Source: Pseudonocardia nematodicida (GTDB taxonomy: Bacteria > Actinomycetota > Actinomycetes > Mycobacteriales > Pseudonocardiaceae). From it: 64,000 bases of DNA. The translations under genes were made by a program, and so were the position numbers. The notes beneath the pieces were generated by a model. It made no database searches, was not told where the DNA came from, and saw nothing but the letters and a program-made list of their open reading frames with translations. The stretch is from assembly GCF_040105385.1 (NCBI RefSeq), contig NZ_JBEDNQ010000010.1:268397-332396 (forward strand). Reading direction: 5' to 3'. Position 1 is the stretch's first letter. Every line of letters begins with the position of its first letter. This document shows, in pieces, positions 43,778 through 52,363 of the stretch.

Positions 43778-44952
43778 GCCCAGTCCGCCAGCTCGGGCGC
43801 GACGTCGGCGTTCGGCCGCAGACCGATTCCCGGCTCGGTCGGCAGTTCGGGAGCGCCATCGACGACCCGCGGTTCGCCCAGGAACAGCGGCTCGACCCGG
43901 GACTCCCAGTACGACGGCACCGTGAGGTACTCGATCCAGGTGCAGTTGGGCTGGGACAGGACGCCGTGCAGAGTGGCGGCCGAGTACACGTGCGGGACGA
44001 TCTCGACCTCGTGTCCGGATGCCATCTGGGCGACCCGCCGGAACTCGGTGAGGCCACCGACGCGGTGCACGTCCGGCTGCAGCACATCGGCCGCCCCGGA
44101 GTCGAGCAGCTGCTGGAAACCGAAGCGGGTGAACTCGTGCTCACCGGTGGCGATGGGGACATCGCCCGCCGAGCGCAGCAGGGCGTGCCCGGCGACGTCG
44201 TCGGGGATCAGCGGCTCCTCCAGCCACCGCAGGTCGAACCGCCCGAGATGGCGGATCATCTCGGTGGCGAAGGGCCGGTCCCAGCCCATGTACGCGTCCG
44301 ACATCAGGTCGACGTCGTCGCCGAGCTCGTCGCGGATCGCCTCGACGAAGCGGAGGTTGCCGAGGATGCCGGCCCTCCCGTCCGCCGGGCCGTACGCCCA
44401 GTTCAGCTTGACCCCGGAGAAGCCGCGGTCGCGGTAGTCCGCCGCCATCCGCCGGACCTCGCCGAGGTCGGGGTCCGGGTGCACCTTGCTTGCGTAGGCC
44501 CGCACGGGCTTGCCGTGGTGCCCGCCCAGCAGCCGGTACACCGGCACACCCAGGCTCTTGCCCACGGCGTCCCAGACGGCGATGTCGATTGCGCTGATCG
44601 CCTCGATGGCGGCGCCCTTGCGGCCGTAGACCATCGAGGCCCGGTAGAGCTGGTCCCACAGGCCCTCGGTGGCCATCGCGTCCGCGCCGAGGCAGAGCCG
44701 CGCCATGTGCTCGTTGACGATCGTCGCCGCCACGCCGATGCCGTCCTCGGAGTAGCCGATGCCGGTCGTCCCGTCGGACAGGGTCACTCGGACCACCACG
44801 ACGCCCTGCGGCCACATGTACCACGTCCAGGAGTCACCGCGGCGCGGGTAACGGCTCATCGGGTTGGGGGCGTTCACCCGGCTCTGCTGCTGCCAGAAGT
44901 CACCCCACATCGACCGGCGCACGTGACGGGCCTCGACCCGAGTGATCTCCAC
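43774..44952 (-). CDS. Enolase-superfamily sugar-acid dehydratase (rhamnonate dehydratase-like)
   Basis: This is a 392-residue MR-subgroup enzyme. The N-terminal NAPNPMSRYPRRGDSW resembles rhamnonate dehydratases. Catalytic strand GFSGVKLNWAYGP, metal ligands LMSDAYMGW (Asp), RWLEEPL (Glu) and ATGEHEFTRFG (Glu), and the catalytic His in IVPHVYSAAT. It dehydrates an aldonic acid to the 2-keto-3-deoxy form. With dgoK and dgoA upstream in the same run, D-galactonate or a C4-equivalent aldonate is a good candidate substrate. Confidence 0.83.
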   Translation of the reverse strand: MEITRVEARHVRRSMWGDFWQQQSRVNAPNPMSRYPRRGDSWTWYMWPQGVVVVRVTLSDGTTGIGYSEDGIGVAATIVNEHMARLCLGADAMATEGLWDQLYRASMVYGRKGAAIEAISAIDIAVWDAVGKSLGVPVYRLLGGHHGKPVRAYASKVHPDPDLGEVRRMAADYRDRGFSGVKLNWAYGPADGRAGILGNLRFVEAIRDELGDDVDLMSDAYMGWDRPFATEMIRHLGRFDLRWLEEPLIPDDVAGHALLRSAGDVPIATGEHEFTRFGFQQLLDSGAADVLQPDVHRVGGLTEFRRVAQMASGHEVEIVPHVYSAATLHGVLSQPNCTWIEYLTVPSYWESRVEPLFLGEPRVVDGAPELPTEPGIGLRPNADVAPELADWA

Positions 44953-44995
44953 TGCTGTTCCTTCCTGCGGTGTTCGGGATGGGTGCTGCCGGCGG

Positions 44996-45973
44996 TCAGG
45001 ACCGGGCGTGCCGCACGACGTTGGCGGGTGCGGCCCCGGTGGCGACCGCGATCAGGTTGCGGGCGACCTCGTCGGCGCGGCGCCGGTAGGTCGAGGTGGC
45101 CGTGGCCGAGTAGTGCGGGGTCATCACCACGTTGTCGAGCCGCTCGAACTCCGCGGCGGACGGGCGTCCGTGGTCGGTCGCGATGCCCGCGGACCACACG
45201 TCGAGCGCCGCGGAACCCAGGGTGCGCTCGGATAGCGCCGCGTGGAGCTCCTCGTCGCGGACGAGTCCGCCGCGACCGACGTTGACCAGTGTCCCGTGCG
45301 GTCCGAGCCGGTCGGCCAGTGCCCGGTCGACCAGGCCGTCGGTCTCGGGGCTGTGCGGTGCGCAGAGCACGACCGCGTCGCACTCGTCGAACAGGGCACC
45401 GACCGCGTCCATGCCGGCCACGGACTCCAACCCCGGCAGGTCACCACGGGCGCGCTCCGGTGTGCGGGTGACCGCCCGGGTCCGGACTCCCATAGCGCCG
45501 AGCAGGCCGACGACGGCACGCCCGATGTGCCCGAGTCCCACGATGCCGACCACGAGCTCGTCGAGGGTCGCGAACTCGGCTCCGCCGCCGTGCATCCGGG
45601 TCAGCCAGCGCCCCTGGCGCAACGCGGCGTCGGCGGGGAGCAGACCGCGCCGGGCGGCCAGCAGCACCATGACGACGTGCTCGGCCACCGAGCGCTCGTG
45701 CCCGAACGCGTTGCAGACCGTCGCGCCGGACGGCATGGCGTCGACCTCGACGTGGTCGGTGCCGGCCGCGGTGATCTGCACGAGCCGCAACTCCGTGCCC
45801 GCAGCGGCCATGGCGGCGTCGAAGGGGACGCCGGCGTAGGCGAACGCGCCGCGAAGCCGATCGGTCACCGCGCCGGCGTCGGAGGCGGGCACGAACTCCG
45901 TTGCCAGGCCCCGCTCGACAAGGTCGGCGCGGTCCTGCAGGTACGGCCAGAGGTTCGGCTCGGTGACGACCAC
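44996..45973 (-). CDS. D-isomer-specific 2-hydroxyacid dehydrogenase
   Basis: This is a 325-residue NAD(P)-linked enzyme. NAD motif VGIVGLGHIGRAVVGLL near residue 145, catalytic Arg in NVGRGGLVRDEEL, and catalytic His in VMTPHYSATAT. It reduces a 2-keto acid such as glyoxylate, pyruvate or hydroxypyruvate, or oxidises the D-hydroxy acid. The start is uncertain; GTG at 45973 is used. Confidence 0.82.
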   Translation of the reverse strand: MVVTEPNLWPYLQDRADLVERGLATEFVPASDAGAVTDRLRGAFAYAGVPFDAAMAAAGTELRLVQITAAGTDHVEVDAMPSGATVCNAFGHERSVAEHVVMVLLAARRGLLPADAALRQGRWLTRMHGGGAEFATLDELVVGIVGLGHIGRAVVGLLGAMGVRTRAVTRTPERARGDLPGLESVAGMDAVGALFDECDAVVLCAPHSPETDGLVDRALADRLGPHGTLVNVGRGGLVRDEELHAALSERTLGSAALDVWSAGIATDHGRPSAAEFERLDNVVMTPHYSATATSTYRRRADEVARNLIAVATGAAPANVVRHARS

Positions 45974-46023
45974 GCGCAGCGGGGTCGAGTGGTGCGGGGT
46001 GATGGTGGGCTCCTCGAAAACGG

Positions 46024-47316
46024 TCAGTGCCCGAGCAGGCCCGGCAGGGCCGTGCTGAGCAGGGGGACGTAGGTCAGGACGAGCAGGCCGGCCACGAGGA
46101 TGCCCAGGAAGGGCAGCACCCCCAGCAAGGTCTCGCGGAACGAGTAGCCGGTGGTCTGGCGGAGCACGAACAGCAGCATCCCGACCGGCGGGGTCATCAG
46201 CCCGATCATCAGGTTCAGCACGACGATCACCCCGAAGTGCAGGGGATCGATGCCCAGCAGCTCGACACTCGGTATCAGGATCGGGACCAGGATCAGGATG
46301 GCCGGGGCGGCGTCGAGGACCATGCCGAGCACCAGCATCACGATGTTGACCACGAGCAGGAACAGCACCGGGTTGTCGCCGATCGAGGCGACGAGGTCAC
46401 TGACCAATAGCCCCGCGCCCTCCCGTGTGAGGATCCACCCGTACAGGCCGGCCGCGGCGATGGTGATCATGATGCTCGCCGTGGTCGACGCCGTTCCCCG
46501 GAACACCTCCCAGAGCTTGTCCCGGGTGAACGCCCGCTGGGCCATACCCACGACGAACAGGTACACTGCGGCGACGCAGGCGGCCTCGGTCGGTGTGAAC
46601 AGCCCGCCGAAGATGCCGCCGAGCAGGACGACCGGGGTGAGCAGGGCCGGGATCGACACCAGCGAGGTGCGCCCGACCTCGCGCCGGGTGTAGCGGCGCT
46701 CGGTCCGCAGGTCCACCCCGCGGCGTGCCATCGACTGTCCGTAGACGAACACCGCGACACACATCAGCGCCGCGATCAGCAACGCCGGCAGCAGGCTGGC
46801 TGCGAACAGGCCCGCCACCGACACGCCCGCGGTCACCGCGTAGAGGATCGCCGGCACGCTCGGTGGCAGCATCGGGCCCACCAGCGACGACGCGGCCGTC
46901 AGCCCGAGGCTGAACCGTGACCCGTAGCCGCGCTTGACCATGTCGGGAATGAGGATGCGCCCGAGCGAGGCGGTGTCGGCCAGGGCCGAGCCGTTCATCA
47001 TCGAGAACATCAGGCTCGAGGTGACGTTGACGTAGCCGAGCCCGGCGCGCACCCGCCCGATCAACGCGTCGGCCATGGTGAACAGGCGCTCGCTGATGCC
47101 CGCTGCGGTCGCGAGGTATCCCAGGAGCACGAAGAAGGGGACCGCCAGCAGCGGGAAGCTGTCGATGCCGCCGATGCTCTGCTGCAGCGCGATCCGGGTG
47201 GATCCCGAGCCGCCCAGCAGGATGTAGGACAGCGACACGGTGAACAGCGCCAGCGCGACCGGCATGCGGATGCAGATCAGCGCGACCAGCGCGACGATGA
47301 GGATCACGAGAGTCAT
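46024..47316 (-). CDS. TRAP transporter large permease (DctM)
   Basis: This is a 430-residue membrane protein with about 12 helices, DctM/SiaM type. Characteristic segments are PVALALFTVSLSYILLGG, SGSALADTASLGRILIPDM-type motif NGSALADTASLGRI, and FGVIVVLNLMIGLMTPPVG near the C-terminus. It works with DctQ (47378) and DctP (47938) in sodium-driven uptake of a sugar acid. Confidence 0.88.
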   Translation of the reverse strand: MTLVILIVALVALICIRMPVALALFTVSLSYILLGGSGSTRIALQQSIGGIDSFPLLAVPFFVLLGYLATAAGISERLFTMADALIGRVRAGLGYVNVTSSLMFSMMNGSALADTASLGRILIPDMVKRGYGSRFSLGLTAASSLVGPMLPPSVPAILYAVTAGVSVAGLFAASLLPALLIAALMCVAVFVYGQSMARRGVDLRTERRYTRREVGRTSLVSIPALLTPVVLLGGIFGGLFTPTEAACVAAVYLFVVGMAQRAFTRDKLWEVFRGTASTTASIMITIAAAGLYGWILTREGAGLLVSDLVASIGDNPVLFLLVVNIVMLVLGMVLDAAPAILILVPILIPSVELLGIDPLHFGVIVVLNLMIGLMTPPVGMLLFVLRQTTGYSFRETLLGVLPFLGILVAGLLVLTYVPLLSTALPGLLGH

Positions 47317-47377
47317 CGGCGGGCTCCTCGGCCGGCGCGCCGGTCGTCGGGTCGGACGGGTGGGGTTCGGGGCGGGC

Positions 47378-47941
47378 TCATGACGACGCCTCCGGCGCCG
47401 TCATCGGCGGTGCATCGGCGTCGGGTTGGTGGGCCGGGCCGCCCCGTGCCAGCCGCACGAGACTGAGCAAGGAGTGCACCGCCCACAGCGAGCAGCCCAC
47501 GGGCAGAGCGAGGTAGACGACCTCGGTAGGGATGCGCAGGGCGGCCGATGCCCCGGTGAAGGTCCCCGCGGCCAGGAACGTCGTCACCGCGATGTAGAGC
47601 AGGACCGCCGTGCCTACGGCGTAGAGCGCGCACTCGGTCAGCCGCGCCCGCGGGCCGGACGGGACTCCCCCGCCCATTCCCAGGCCCATGTGTGCGCCGG
47701 TCCGGCCGAGCCAGCCGGCACCGATCATGGTGAACCAGACCAGCAGGTAGCGGGCCACCTCCTCGGTCCAGATGACCGGCTGGGTGGCGACGTGACGCAC
47801 AGCGACCTGGAGCACGATGACGCCGACGATCGCGGCCAGCAGGACGACCGAGACCACGCCCGCGATCCGACCCACGGCGCGTTCGGCGCGTTCGAGGGCC
47901 GCCATGAGCCCGCCGGGGGCGCCGTCGTGACCGCCGTTCAC
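47378..47941 (-). CDS. TRAP transporter small permease (DctQ)
   Basis: This is a 187-residue protein with four helices (VVSVVLLAAIVGVIVLQVAV, then WTEEVARYLLVWFTMIGAGW). The WTEEVARYLLVW motif is diagnostic for DctQ. The GTG at 47941 overlaps the DctP stop. It bridges DctP and DctM. Confidence 0.85.
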   Translation of the reverse strand: MNGGHDGAPGGLMAALERAERAVGRIAGVVSVVLLAAIVGVIVLQVAVRHVATQPVIWTEEVARYLLVWFTMIGAGWLGRTGAHMGLGMGGGVPSGPRARLTECALYAVGTAVLLYIAVTTFLAAGTFTGASAALRIPTEVVYLALPVGCSLWAVHSLLSLVRLARGGPAHQPDADAPPMTAPEASS

Positions 47942-48975
47942 GACGCGTCCTCGAGCTCGGAGCGGATGCGCTGGTACAGGCCGTTCCACTGGTCGTCGAA
48001 CCGCGGGACGACCTCCTGCTCGGCGCGGTCGCGGAAGGCCTCGCGGTCGACGTCGTCGATGACCTCCATCGAGCCGTCCTGCCGCCAGCCGGCGGTGATG
48101 GTCTCGGCGTCTTGCTCCAGGCAGGCACGCAGCCGCTCGGCCGAGATCCGGCCGGCTTCGCGGAAGATCTCCTGCTGCTCCGGGGTCAGCGATGCCCACC
48201 GGGCTCCGTTGATCACCAGGGGGTTGCCCTGGACGACATGGTCGGTCAGTGACAGGTAGCGCTGAACCTCGTCGTAGCTGTTGCTGTCGATCAGGTTCAC
48301 CGGGTTCTCCTGGGCCTGCACCACGCCCTGCTGCAGGGCGGCGTAGAGCTCGTCGAGCGCCATCGGCGTGGGCGCGGCCCCCAGGGCCAGGGCGTTGGCC
48401 ACCCAGATCGGCGAGTCCGCGGCGCGCAGGCTGACCCCGCGCAGGTCCTCGGGGGTGCGGACCGGTGCGGCCGAGGTGGTGACCTGGCGGATGCCCTGCG
48501 GCCACACGCCCAGGACCTCCAGCCCCGTCTCGGCCCGCAGCCCTGCCCACAGCTCCTCGCCGACCGGGCTGTCGGCGACCTGCTGCAGGTCGTCATAGCC
48601 GTCGAACAGGTAGGCGGCGTTGAGCACACTCAGCGGGGGGAAGTACTCGGCCGCGTGACCCGCGCTGGGCTGGGTCACGTCCAGGTCGCCCCAGACCGTG
48701 TTGTCGGCGAGTTCCTGCTCATTGCCGAGCTGTCCCGACGGGAAGACGTCGAAGGTGATCTCGCCGCCCGTGCGCTGCTCGACGTGGGAGACGAACGACT
48801 CGACACCACAGCGGTGGATCGGGTGTCCGGTGTCGACAGTGTGGGCCAGCGCCAGTGTGGTGCTGCCCGCCGGGCCGGCTCCCGGTGCGCACGCGACGGA
48901 CATCGCGATCACCGGGACGGCGACGATCGCCGCGACGGATCGTCGGATCCGTGACGGTGTGCGTCTGCGCTTCAT
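47938..48975 (-). CDS. TRAP transporter substrate-binding protein (DctP)
   Basis: This is a 345-residue secreted protein with lipobox SVAC. DctP hallmarks are LALAHTVDTGHPIHRCGVES, FPSGQLGNEQELADN, LRAADSPIWVANALALGAAP and VVQAQENPVNLI. The conserved Arg that binds the substrate carboxylate is expected in the GVSLRAADSP strand. It captures the sugar acid for the DctQM pair. Confidence 0.87.
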   Translation of the reverse strand: MKRRRTPSRIRRSVAAIVAVPVIAMSVACAPGAGPAGSTTLALAHTVDTGHPIHRCGVESFVSHVEQRTGGEITFDVFPSGQLGNEQELADNTVWGDLDVTQPSAGHAAEYFPPLSVLNAAYLFDGYDDLQQVADSPVGEELWAGLRAETGLEVLGVWPQGIRQVTTSAAPVRTPEDLRGVSLRAADSPIWVANALALGAAPTPMALDELYAALQQGVVQAQENPVNLIDSNSYDEVQRYLSLTDHVVQGNPLVINGARWASLTPEQQEIFREAGRISAERLRACLEQDAETITAGWRQDGSMEVIDDVDREAFRDRAEQEVVPRFDDQWNGLYQRIRSELEDAS

Positions 48976-49038
48976 GAGGTCCTCGACTCTGGGGTGAAGG
49001 GCGTGGCGCCGTCAGTGGGGTGGATCAGTTCGTCGTTC

Positions 49039-49680
49039 TCAGCCGGGCAGGGCACGCAGCAGCGGGACGGCCTCGTTCCACGCCCGGACCATGTCCTCGG
49101 CCGCCGCGCGGATCCGCTCCGGGGTGGCGTCGGGGCGGTACAAGGCCGTCCCGATCCCGAAACCGGTGGCTCCATCGGAGATCCACGGGCCGAGTTCCTC
49201 GGGACCGACCCCGCCCACCGGGACCAGCTGCACGTCGGGCGGTAGTACCGCACGCCAGGCGCGCATCGCTTCCCGGCCGACCTGGGCCGCGGGGAAGAGT
49301 TTGAGCGTCCGGGCGCCGCAGCGGATCGCGGTCATCGCCTCGCTGACGGTCGCGACCCCGGGAAGGGAGATCATGCCGGCCGCCACCGACGCGGCGACGA
49401 CGTCGCGGTCGGTGTTCGGCGACACGACCGCTTGCGCGCCCGCGGCACACACGGCCTGCACGTCGTCGACGGTCAGCACGGTCCCGGCGCCGATGACGAC
49501 GTCGGCCGGCAGGGTGCGGCGCAGGATCGAGATCGATTCGAGCGGGTACGGGGAGTTCAGCGGAACCTCAAGGAACCGGAAGCCGGCCTCGACCAGGATG
49601 CGGCCTACCTGCTCGGCATCGGTCGGGGAGAGCCCGCGCAGGATCGCGACGAGTCCACAGGGACGACGGTCGGTGCTCAT
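49039..49680 (-). CDS. dgoA: 2-dehydro-3-deoxy-6-phosphogalactonate aldolase
   Basis: This is a 213-residue KDPG/KDPGal-type class I aldolase. Motifs: VAILRGLSPTDA, FRFLEVPLNSP (Glu), VIGAGTVLTVDDV, Schiff-base Lys in RTLKLFPAAQVG, and VPVGGVGPEEL. Cleaves 2-keto-3-deoxy-6-phosphogalactonate to pyruvate and glyceraldehyde 3-phosphate. The ATG at 49680 overlaps the kinase stop by 4 bases. The LNSP motif favours the galactonate rather than the gluconate type. Confidence 0.88.
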   Translation of the reverse strand: MSTDRRPCGLVAILRGLSPTDAEQVGRILVEAGFRFLEVPLNSPYPLESISILRRTLPADVVIGAGTVLTVDDVQAVCAAGAQAVVSPNTDRDVVAASVAAGMISLPGVATVSEAMTAIRCGARTLKLFPAAQVGREAMRAWRAVLPPDVQLVPVGGVGPEELGPWISDGATGFGIGTALYRPDATPERIRAAAEDMVRAWNEAVPLLRALPG

Positions 49681-50690
49681 GCTGGCTCCCGTTCCGGGGT
49701 TTGCCGGTCGATGAGGCCCGCCTCGCGGGCGAAGTGCGCCAGCGCGCGGGGGGCGCTGTCGGCGTCGAGAACCTCGGCGTCGATCCCGACGCGGGTCAGG
49801 GCCCGGGAGTACCTGGCGCACAGGGCGGCGGAGCCGAGCAGACCGATCCGGCGCGCCGCGCGCCCCGATCCGAGACCGGCCATCGAGCGGATCTCACCAC
49901 CGATGATCAAGCCCGAGACGTAGTCGGTGACACCGGCCCCGTCGAGGTCACCGGTCAGCACCAGCGAACGCGCGGAGAAGAGCGTGCCGACCAGGCCCAG
50001 TCGCCCCTCCTCCCCCGCCACGGTGTCGAGACCCCGGTCGAACGCATCCCACCGGGGTTCAGCGGCGGGCTCGGCGAGTCGCGACACGATGCTGTGCGAC
50101 ATGACGAGCGCGAAGAGCTCACCGGTCATGTGCGTGGTGAACCCGGTGACGGAGCCGTCGACGACCTCGACCCACTTGGAATGGGTGCCGGGCAGCACGA
50201 GGGTGCGCTCTCCCGCAGTGACATCCGCCGACGTCGTCGCCCGGTCGGCGAGCAGCGCGCCCACGACCTGCGTCTCCTCGCCTCGCATGACACCCGGGAG
50301 CCCGGAGCGGTCGATCAGACCGGGCACGATGTAGACCGTGCCCAGCGACGACCGGACGGGGTGCAGCTCGACAGGGCGGTTCAACGGGTCGACGGGCACG
50401 TCCAGGTAGGGCGCGGTCGACCAGCCTTGATCGCTGCCGATCATGCCGCTGGCGATGATCGGCAGTTCGCCCAGCTCGGTGATCCAGTCCGCACAGAGCG
50501 CGCGCAGGGTCCGGTCGAAGATCTCGCCGGCTGCAGTGCCCTCCCGGCGGGCGGTCTCGTTGATCTGCATGACGCCCGTGGAACCGGACCGCTCGGCGAG
50601 CACCCCGCCGTCGGAGCGCACCAGGTAGGCCCGGCAGCTGCTCGTGCCCCAGTCAAGCGCGACCAAGGCGGCCGCCGCGTAGTCGTGCAT
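49677..50690 (-). CDS. dgoK: 2-dehydro-3-deoxygalactonokinase
   Basis: This is a 337-residue sugar kinase. ALVALDWGTSSCRAYLV at the N-terminus, GMIGSDQGWSTAPYLDVP, GEETQVVGAL, LPGTHSKWVEV and GGEIRSMAGL are DgoK features. Phosphorylates 2-keto-3-deoxygalactonate at C6. It heads the minus-strand operon and is coupled to dgoA. Confidence 0.88.
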   Translation of the reverse strand: MHDYAAAALVALDWGTSSCRAYLVRSDGGVLAERSGSTGVMQINETARREGTAAGEIFDRTLRALCADWITELGELPIIASGMIGSDQGWSTAPYLDVPVDPLNRPVELHPVRSSLGTVYIVPGLIDRSGLPGVMRGEETQVVGALLADRATTSADVTAGERTLVLPGTHSKWVEVVDGSVTGFTTHMTGELFALVMSHSIVSRLAEPAAEPRWDAFDRGLDTVAGEEGRLGLVGTLFSARSLVLTGDLDGAGVTDYVSGLIIGGEIRSMAGLGSGRAARRIGLLGSAALCARYSRALTRVGIDAEVLDADSAPRALAHFAREAGLIDRQTPEREPA

Positions 50691-50842
50691 TCCATCCGCT
50701 CCGTCGAGAATACGAACTGGCCGCGGTCGCCCGTGGCCGCGCACAGGCAAACCGCTGCGTCCCGATTTGTCGAACGTCGTCCCGTATATCAGGACGACCG
50801 CCGATACCGTCGACGCCGGACCCGTGGCTAGGCTGTGACGTC

Positions 50843-51628
50843 GTGCAGTCACCCGAGAACGCAGTGCCATCGGGAACGCAGACCCTCCACCGGGGACTGC
50901 AGGTCGTAGCGGCCGTCGCCACAGGCGCAACCGACCTGGCGGCGATCACCGAGCGAACCGGTGTGAGCCGCAGCACCACACATCGCCTGCTCCAGCTGTT
51001 GACCGCCGAGGGGTACCTACGGCGCAGCGCGACGAACACCTACACCCTGGGCCCGACGTTCATCGAGTACGGATTCCTGGCCCTGCAGCAGAACCCGCTC
51101 CCGCTGGTGGCACGACCGGTCCTGGAGCGGCTGTCGGAGACCTACAAGGACACCGTCCATCTCGCGATCCGCGACGGCGACGAGGTCCTCTACATCGACA
51201 AGCTGACGAGCCTTCGGGGTCCGGAGACCCGCTCACGCATCGGCTACCGCATGCCCCTGACCCGGACGGGCATCGGCAAGGCGCTGCTGCTGGGGGACGG
51301 CGCCGAAATGTGGCGGCGGCTGTACGACGCCGACCACACCGGGCCCCAGGACAGCCAGGAGGCTGCGACGCAGTTCGTGGCAGCCATGCATGCCGGCGTG
51401 AAGTCGGGGTCGACGACCGACATGGAGGAGAACGAGCCCGGGGTCCGATGCGTCGCGGCACCGATCCGGGACGGGAGCGCCGCGGTCGTGGCGGCGGTCA
51501 GCATCACCGCGACCCGGCCCTACATGCCGGTGGCCAGGATGCGCGCGCTGGCGCCCGTCGTCCGTGAGGCGGCCGCGGAGATCTCCTCGCGACTCGGCTA
51601 CTCCACGGGGCGACCGGCAACGTCCTGA
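50843..51628 (+). CDS. IclR-family transcriptional regulator
   Basis: This is a 261-residue IclR protein with a winged HTH (DLAAITERTGVSRSTTHRLL near residues 30-50) and a C-terminal effector domain (PLTRTGIGKALLLG, GVRCVAAPIRDGS). It is divergent from dgoK across 152 bp, so it is the likely regulator of the galactonate-type operon. Confidence 0.87.
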   Translation: MQSPENAVPSGTQTLHRGLQVVAAVATGATDLAAITERTGVSRSTTHRLLQLLTAEGYLRRSATNTYTLGPTFIEYGFLALQQNPLPLVARPVLERLSETYKDTVHLAIRDGDEVLYIDKLTSLRGPETRSRIGYRMPLTRTGIGKALLLGDGAEMWRRLYDADHTGPQDSQEAATQFVAAMHAGVKSGSTTDMEENEPGVRCVAAPIRDGSAAVVAAVSITATRPYMPVARMRALAPVVREAAAEISSRLGYSTGRPATS

Positions 51629-52304
51629 GAGCTGCCTCGGCCGACTCCACGTTGGGTCGGCAAGCCTCCGCCACGCTCGCGCTCAACAGCGAGAGCAACG
51701 GGCACCGCGTCCGACACTCCCTTGGTTGCCAGCCGCTCGTATTCGCCCTCTCAGCAACCGACGGCGACGTACTGCGTGTGGCCCGGGACACCTCCCTGGT
51801 CGGCGGGCTGGTCTCACTGCAGCGCGCATTGGACGCCTCCGGAGAGCCGGGTTCTCCGAGGAGGCGGCGTAGCGCTACGCCGCCGACGACAGCCACGGAG
51901 TCACCGCCCACACCGGGCTCTACGGCCGTGGGGCCGACGAGCTCCGCGGACAGGGCTGGCCAGCGAGCAGACCTGGTGTTGCTACTCTCCTCGTCGCCGT
52001 CGTTCGACATCGCCCGCTACCCGCAGGCCGCCGCTGTGCTGCAAACCGGCCGCGGCGACACCGATACCGTCCTCGACGAGGGAACATTCGTGAAGCGCGA
52101 TGGCACGCTGGTCGCCGCCACCGCTCCGGTACTGGCGGATCTCACCGAGACCCGGAACCGGCTCTTCGCCGATCTCGACCTACCGCTCCTGCGTCACAGA
52201 CCCGGGTGCCATCACCTCCCGGCAACCAAAGTCGGCGGCCCGGGGGTCGGTAACGGCAGTCCGGAGCGCCTACCTTTCCGACGGACGGGGCGGTCGACCG
52301 GAAT
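51629..52304 (+). pseudogene. Unrecognised gene remnant
   Basis: A frame at 51652-52380 reads in places like protein (LAALTETRNR-type segment VLADLTETRNRLFADLDLPL, and DIARYPQAAAVLQTGRGDTD) but is interrupted by low-complexity Pro/Thr-rich stretches and runs into a terminator hairpin. I recognise no family. A decayed gene is the best reading. Confidence 0.35.
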
Positions 52305-52345
52305 CGCCGGGCGCGGGCCCCCCGGGGGGGCCCCCGCGCCCGGCG
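52305..52345. terminator. Strong GC hairpin terminator
   Basis: The 13-bp arms CGCCGGGCGCGGG and CCCGCGCCCGGCG, with a C/G-rich inner extension, lie 19 bases past the enolase-family stop at 52364. Confidence 0.8.
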
Positions 52346-52363
52346 AGGATGGGTCGGAGCAGG

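Noticed and set aside
50691..50842. IclR operator between dgoK and iclR
   Set aside because: Some partial symmetry is present but no convincing palindrome could be defined by eye.
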